This document shows, piece after piece, positions 5,663 through 8,328 of a DNA stretch of 8,328 nucleotides. A program made the translations under genes and the position numbers. The stretch's first letter is position 1; each line of letters begins with the position of its first letter. This DNA is from Bacteroidota bacterium (GTDB lineage: Bacteria > Bacteroidota > Ignavibacteria > Kapaibacteriales > UBA2268). Location: NCBI GenBank assembly GCA_022708005.1, contig JAKIZN010000060.1, forward strand, positions 1-8,328, read 5' to 3'. The notes under the pieces are model-generated. The model had not been told where the DNA came from and ran no database searches. It worked only from the letters and a program-made list of their open reading frames with translations.

Positions 5663-5776
5663 GTCTGAATCAGGATTCTCAGGATTATATGATTACCGTG
5701 ATAAGAAAGGAAGAAATTTAACAATAGTCAAAAATAATCTTGATAATCCTTTAATCTTCAAAATCCTGATTCAGAC
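5663..5776. repeat. Second repeat family: 114-bp inverted-repeat element
   Basis: GTCTGAATCAGGATT (5663-5677) is the exact reverse complement of AATCCTGATTCAGAC (5762-5776). The match continues imperfectly inward through repeated GGATTA/GATTA motifs for about 35 bases on each side, so the whole element is a quasi-palindrome. From memory, CTGAATCAGGATT-type repeats are common in Bacteroidota and relatives. It encodes nothing evident. It lies 19 bases downstream of the hisS stop, where a terminator would be expected, but has no stem plus T-run of canonical form. Confidence 0.8.
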
Positions 5777-5795
5777 AATATCAAAACAACTTTCG

Positions 5796-7034
5796 CTATT
5801 TCAAAAATTCTTTTATCAAAATCTCATTTTGTTCGCCATTGAGCATATTTTTCAATAGCAAACTATCTCTCGATAACTCATCTTCGGCAATAATCACAAC
5901 ATAAGGAATGTTCAACTTTCCCGCATCTCTCATCTGCGATTTAAATGAGCGGCGAATTAAATCTGTCAGCACCTTTTTCCCTTTCGAGCGGAGCGCCGAT
6001 GCTATTTCTATGGCTTTGGGTATAAATTTAGAATCTGCCGCGAGCAAGTAATAATCAGCAACAGGCTCAGGCTGAGGCAGTTTTCCTATAGCTTCGAGTA
6101 TAATCATCAGCCTTTCTGCACCCATAGCAAAACCAACAGCAGGCGTTTCTTTCCCGCCAAGTTGCGAGAATAAACTATTATACCTTCCGCCGCCGCCGAA
6201 CGAATCTTGCGAGCCAAGCGAAGAATGCTGAAACTCAAAAACAGTGTGGCTGTAATAATCCAAGCCCCTGACTAACCGCGGCTGAATTGCATAGCTTATG
6301 CCTAATTTATCGAGATAAGATAGCACAGTTTCAAAATGCAGTTTGCTCTCTGCGTCCAAAGAGTCAAGTATATTGGGCGAGCCTTCCACGACTGCCTTAT
6401 CTTGCTCGGCTTTCGAATCGAGCACCCGTAGCGGATTTTGCTCAAGCCTATTTTGGCTATCCGCAGTTAATTTATCTTTATTTTCAAGCAAATACTTGAT
6501 TAAAACTTCTTTATATGCAATGCGAGATTGCTCGTTGCCAAGCGAGTTAATCAGCAATTTATAATCTTCTATCCCAAGCGATTTGCAATATTCAACAGCC
6601 AGCGAAATCACCTCTACGTCGCTCTCCGGATATGGCGAAGATATGCACTCTGCCCCAAATTGATGAAACTGGCGCAGCCTGCCTTTTTGGGGTCGCTCGT
6701 ACCTAAAAAATGGAGCGAAATACCATAAACGGGTTATTGGCTGCTGCTGATAAAGCGAACTTTGTATTATAGCCCTCACTATTGCCGCAGTTTTTTCTGG
6801 ACGCAGAGTTATTGATTCGCCACCTTTATCAGCAAAGGTATACATCTCTTTATTGACTATATCCGTCCCTTCGCCGACGCCACGCGAAAAAACTTCCGTT
6901 TTTTCAAATATCGGAGTGCGTATTTCTTTATAACCGAATGATTCCGAGACCGCCTTTGCTGTAAATTCGAGATAATTCCAATAGTCTATTGTATCAGGCA
7001 ATATATCTTTGGTGCCGCGTATTGCTTGAATCAT
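5796..7034 (-). CDS. hisS: Histidyl-tRNA synthetase
   Basis: This is a cytosolic class II aminoacyl-tRNA synthetase that attaches histidine to tRNA-His, normally as a homodimer. From the ATG at 7034 the product is 412 residues, near the usual length. It opens with IQAIRGTKDILPD, typical of HisS. Motif 1 lies near 36-50 (RTPIFEKTEVFSRGVGE), TLRPE at 76-80, motif 2 at 110-125 (FRYERPQKGRLRQFHQ), the histidine-specific RGLDYYSHTVFEF at 256-268, and motif 3 from GGGGRY (280) to GFAMGAERL (301-309). The C-terminal anticodon-binding domain starts about residue 328. An in-frame upstream extension to 7088 overlaps the preceding gene and is rejected. AGGA, which overlaps the upstream gene's TAG stop, lies 5 nt before this ATG. 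Only 7 bases separate it from the RNA methyltransferase gene, so the two are probably co-transcribed and perhaps translationally coupled. Confidence 0.97.
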   Translation of the reverse strand: MIQAIRGTKDILPDTIDYWNYLEFTAKAVSESFGYKEIRTPIFEKTEVFSRGVGEGTDIVNKEMYTFADKGGESITLRPEKTAAIVRAIIQSSLYQQQPITRLWYFAPFFRYERPQKGRLRQFHQFGAECISSPYPESDVEVISLAVEYCKSLGIEDYKLLINSLGNEQSRIAYKEVLIKYLLENKDKLTADSQNRLEQNPLRVLDSKAEQDKAVVEGSPNILDSLDAESKLHFETVLSYLDKLGISYAIQPRLVRGLDYYSHTVFEFQHSSLGSQDSFGGGGRYNSLFSQLGGKETPAVGFAMGAERLMIILEAIGKLPQPEPVADYYLLAADSKFIPKAIEIASALRSKGKKVLTDLIRRSFKSQMRDAGKLNIPYVVIIAEDELSRDSLLLKNMLNGEQNEILIKEFLK

Positions 7035-7041
7035 AAAATTC

Positions 7042-7806
7042 CTATTTAGTAAAATGATATAAAGATATTCCGACAGATACAGCAACATTCAAAGATTCAG
7101 CTTCGCCAATGCCTTCAATCTTAAAAGTTGAAGATAATGCTGAACTTACTTCGCTCGAAATGCCTTTAGATTCATTGCCAAAAACAAGTCCAAATTGCTT
7201 GGTAGGCTTAACTTTGCCGATTAAAGTTTCTGCATTACTATCGGCGCCGAAAAGCTTGACAGACTTAAATTTGGATTTTAAATAATCTGCTAAATTATCG
7301 GTATAATGAACCGAAACTCTGAAAATCGATCCCATCGATGAACGAACAGTTTTCGGACCAAATCCGTCCGCGCATTCATTGCCCACAATGATTTGCTTGA
7401 TGCCAAACCAATCAGCAGTTCTGATTATAGTCCCAACGTTGCCCGGATCGGCTACTCCATCAAGAGCGATAAAGGACTCTTTGGGATAAAAAGCTTGCTC
7501 TTTATTATTCACTACTGCGATAATTCCCTGCGGAGTCTTGGTATCGCAAAGTTGGTCAAATTGATGCTTTGGCGCTATATAAACTGGAACGCCTCGCTCG
7601 CTGAATTGGTCTGCAAGCTCAACTATGTTTATAGCAGAAGACTCCCTTACGACAATAAATTCTGCCAAATACTCGCTCGCAAGCAGTTCTTCGGCTAATT
7701 TTTCGCCTTCGGCTACAAACAACTCATTTTCATCTCTGGTTGCTTTTTGATGCAAAGACTTAATAAATTTTTTTAGTCTTTGACTAATTGGCATTGCATA
7801 GTGCAT
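7042..7806 (-). CDS. SpoU/TrmH-family RNA 2'-O-methyltransferase
   Basis: It is predicted to transfer methyl from S-adenosylmethionine to a ribose 2'-OH in rRNA or tRNA. The family's three knot-forming motifs are present: motif 1 LDGVADPGNVGTIIRTADWFG (115-135, with Asn123 and Arg129), motif 2 GLVFGNESKGIS (206-217, with Glu212), and motif 3 around GIGEAESLNVAVSVG (232-246, with Ser238 and Asn240). Residues about 28-98 (FVAEGEKLAEELL to TPQGIIAVV) form the N-terminal substrate-binding domain seen in RlmB/TsnR-like members. At 254 residues it is complete. The target nucleotide cannot be read from sequence, so no symbol is given. The start is uncertain: ATG at 7806 overlaps a TATAAT, and ATG at 7794 gives a 250-residue product beginning MPISQRLKKFIKS. 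Neither has a clear Shine-Dalgarno. It is the first gene of an operon with hisS and is divergent from the phosphorylase gene. Confidence 0.9.
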   Translation of the reverse strand: MHYAMPISQRLKKFIKSLHQKATRDENELFVAEGEKLAEELLASEYLAEFIVVRESSAINIVELADQFSERGVPVYIAPKHQFDQLCDTKTPQGIIAVVNNKEQAFYPKESFIALDGVADPGNVGTIIRTADWFGIKQIIVGNECADGFGPKTVRSSMGSIFRVSVHYTDNLADYLKSKFKSVKLFGADSNAETLIGKVKPTKQFGLVFGNESKGISSEVSSALSSTFKIEGIGEAESLNVAVSVGISLYHFTK

Positions 7807-7810
7807 TATA
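7805..7810 (-). promoter_or_regulatory. Possible -10 element for the methyltransferase-hisS operon
   Basis: A perfect TATAAT on the minus strand overlaps the first ATG of the methyltransferase ORF. If used, transcription would begin near 7798 and the ATG at 7794 would be translated with almost no leader. No good -35 lies at 16-18 nt. An alternative reading is TTGAAT-N18-CATAAT slightly upstream. Confidence 0.3.
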
Positions 7811-7826
7811 ATTATGTATATTGTAA

Positions 7827-7840
7827 TTGAACTAATTCAA
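7827..7840. promoter_or_regulatory. Small dyad between divergent genes
   Basis: TTGAACTAATTCAA has 5-bp inverted arms, TTGAA and TTCAA, around CTAA. It lies midway in the 87-base spacer between the divergent methyltransferase and phosphorylase genes, where an operator could sit. It is short and AT-rich, so chance is quite possible. Confidence 0.2.
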
Positions 7841-7893
7841 TTTAGCAATTTAATTTTTTTTTCGTAATTATTCAAATTAAATAAAGAAGTTTT

Positions 7894-8328
7894 ATGAATA
7901 TTTACCAAATTTTGCAAAATAAAAGATTTGGCACGGAGCTTAACGGTGACGAAATAGCTTTTTTAATCAATGGCTTGCTCAATGGCGCCGTATCGCGAGA
8001 GCAAATTGCGGCTTTTCTGATGGCGTCTTGTATAAAAGGCATGTCTTTTAGCGAAATCTCATCTCTCACTTTAGCAATGGCTGGCAGTGGCAAAAAATTT
8101 AACTTTAGGCAGCTCGGCAGACCAATTGTCGATAAGCATTCAACTGGCGGAGTAGGCGACAAAATATCGCTGCTACTTGTTCCGATACTAATCTCGTTAG
8201 ACTTGGCTGTGCCTATGATTTCAGGTCGCGGGCTTGGGCATACAGGCGGCACTGTCGACAAGATAGAATCAATAATCGGCTATAAAACTTTTCTCAACGA
8301 CGCAGAAATTTATTCTCAAATGGAAAAA
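7894..8328 (+). CDS. Thymidine / pyrimidine-nucleoside phosphorylase, N-terminal part (cut by window edge)
   Basis: It catalyses reversible phosphorolysis of thymidine (and in the Pdp type also uridine) to the base and (deoxy)ribose 1-phosphate, in cytosolic nucleoside salvage. The reading frame from the ATG at 7894 is open for 145 codons to the window end; full-length family members have about 430-450 residues. The all-alpha N-terminal domain is visible, with LNGDEIAFLINGLLNGAVSR near 15-35 and FLMASCIKGMS at about 41-51. The phosphate-binding signature KHSTGGVGDK follows near residue 83, and then MISGRGLGHTGGTVDK near 109-124, which contacts phosphate and base. DeoA and Pdp cannot be separated from this part, so no symbol is given. 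A weak purine stretch, AAAGAAG, precedes the ATG by 4 nt. The gene is transcribed away from the methyltransferase-hisS operon. Confidence 0.93.
   Translation, partial: MNIYQILQNKRFGTELNGDEIAFLINGLLNGAVSREQIAAFLMASCIKGMSFSEISSLTLAMAGSGKKFNFRQLGRPIVDKHSTGGVGDKISLLLVPILISLDLAVPMISGRGLGHTGGTVDKIESIIGYKTFLNDAEIYSQMEK

Noticed and set aside
7902..8261. Minus-strand 119-codon ORF
   Set aside because: It is fully antisense to the phosphorylase gene, whose plus-strand motifs KHSTGGVGDK and GRGLGHTGG are unmistakable.

Overview
The window looks like chromosomal DNA from an AT-rich bacterium with a compact core genome and repeat-rich intergenic spacers. The DnaK, CarA and HisS sequences, the multiheme cytochrome, one promoter-like element of the TAnnTTTG type, and intergenic palindromic repeats of this style suggest the Bacteroidota/Chlorobiota/Ignavibacteriota group. 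That placement is an inference from general character, not a database result.

Layout, left to right: the 5' part of carA (minus, cut by the left edge); a spacer with repeat copy C and the dnaK terminator; dnaK (minus); a 970-base spacer holding TGTCA direct repeats just upstream of dnaK, an isolated minus-strand terminator with a possible small RNA, and repeat copy B with six tandem 35-bp hairpin units; a gene for a periplasmic octaheme c-type cytochrome of the tetrathionate-reductase (OTR) family (minus); a 573-base spacer with its promoter, repeat copy A (two 35-bp units) and an unrelated 114-bp inverted-repeat element; hisS and a SpoU/TrmH-family RNA methyltransferase gene as a tight two-gene operon (minus); and, divergently, the 5' part of a thymidine/pyrimidine-nucleoside phosphorylase gene (plus, cut by the right edge).

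The protein genes are mostly housekeeping: pyrimidine/arginine precursor synthesis, protein folding, tRNA charging, RNA methylation and nucleoside salvage. The octaheme cytochrome is the one accessory respiratory gene. It stands alone, with no adjacent electron-transfer partner or regulator.

The unusual content is between the genes. A composite palindromic repeat occurs three times (641-860, 3331-3829, 5341-5653). It has related inverted ends, an internal mirrored pair of short hairpins, a variable number of 35-bp hairpin units and a 33-nt stem-loop. Copies A and B are 305 and 445 bp over their common part, and the 140-bp difference is exactly four 35-bp units. They lie as direct repeats on either side of the cytochrome gene. 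A candidate small RNA next to copy B carries a 12-13 nt stretch complementary to minus-strand transcripts of copies A and B. I see no CRISPR array, recognisable transposase, toxin-antitoxin pair or known defence system.
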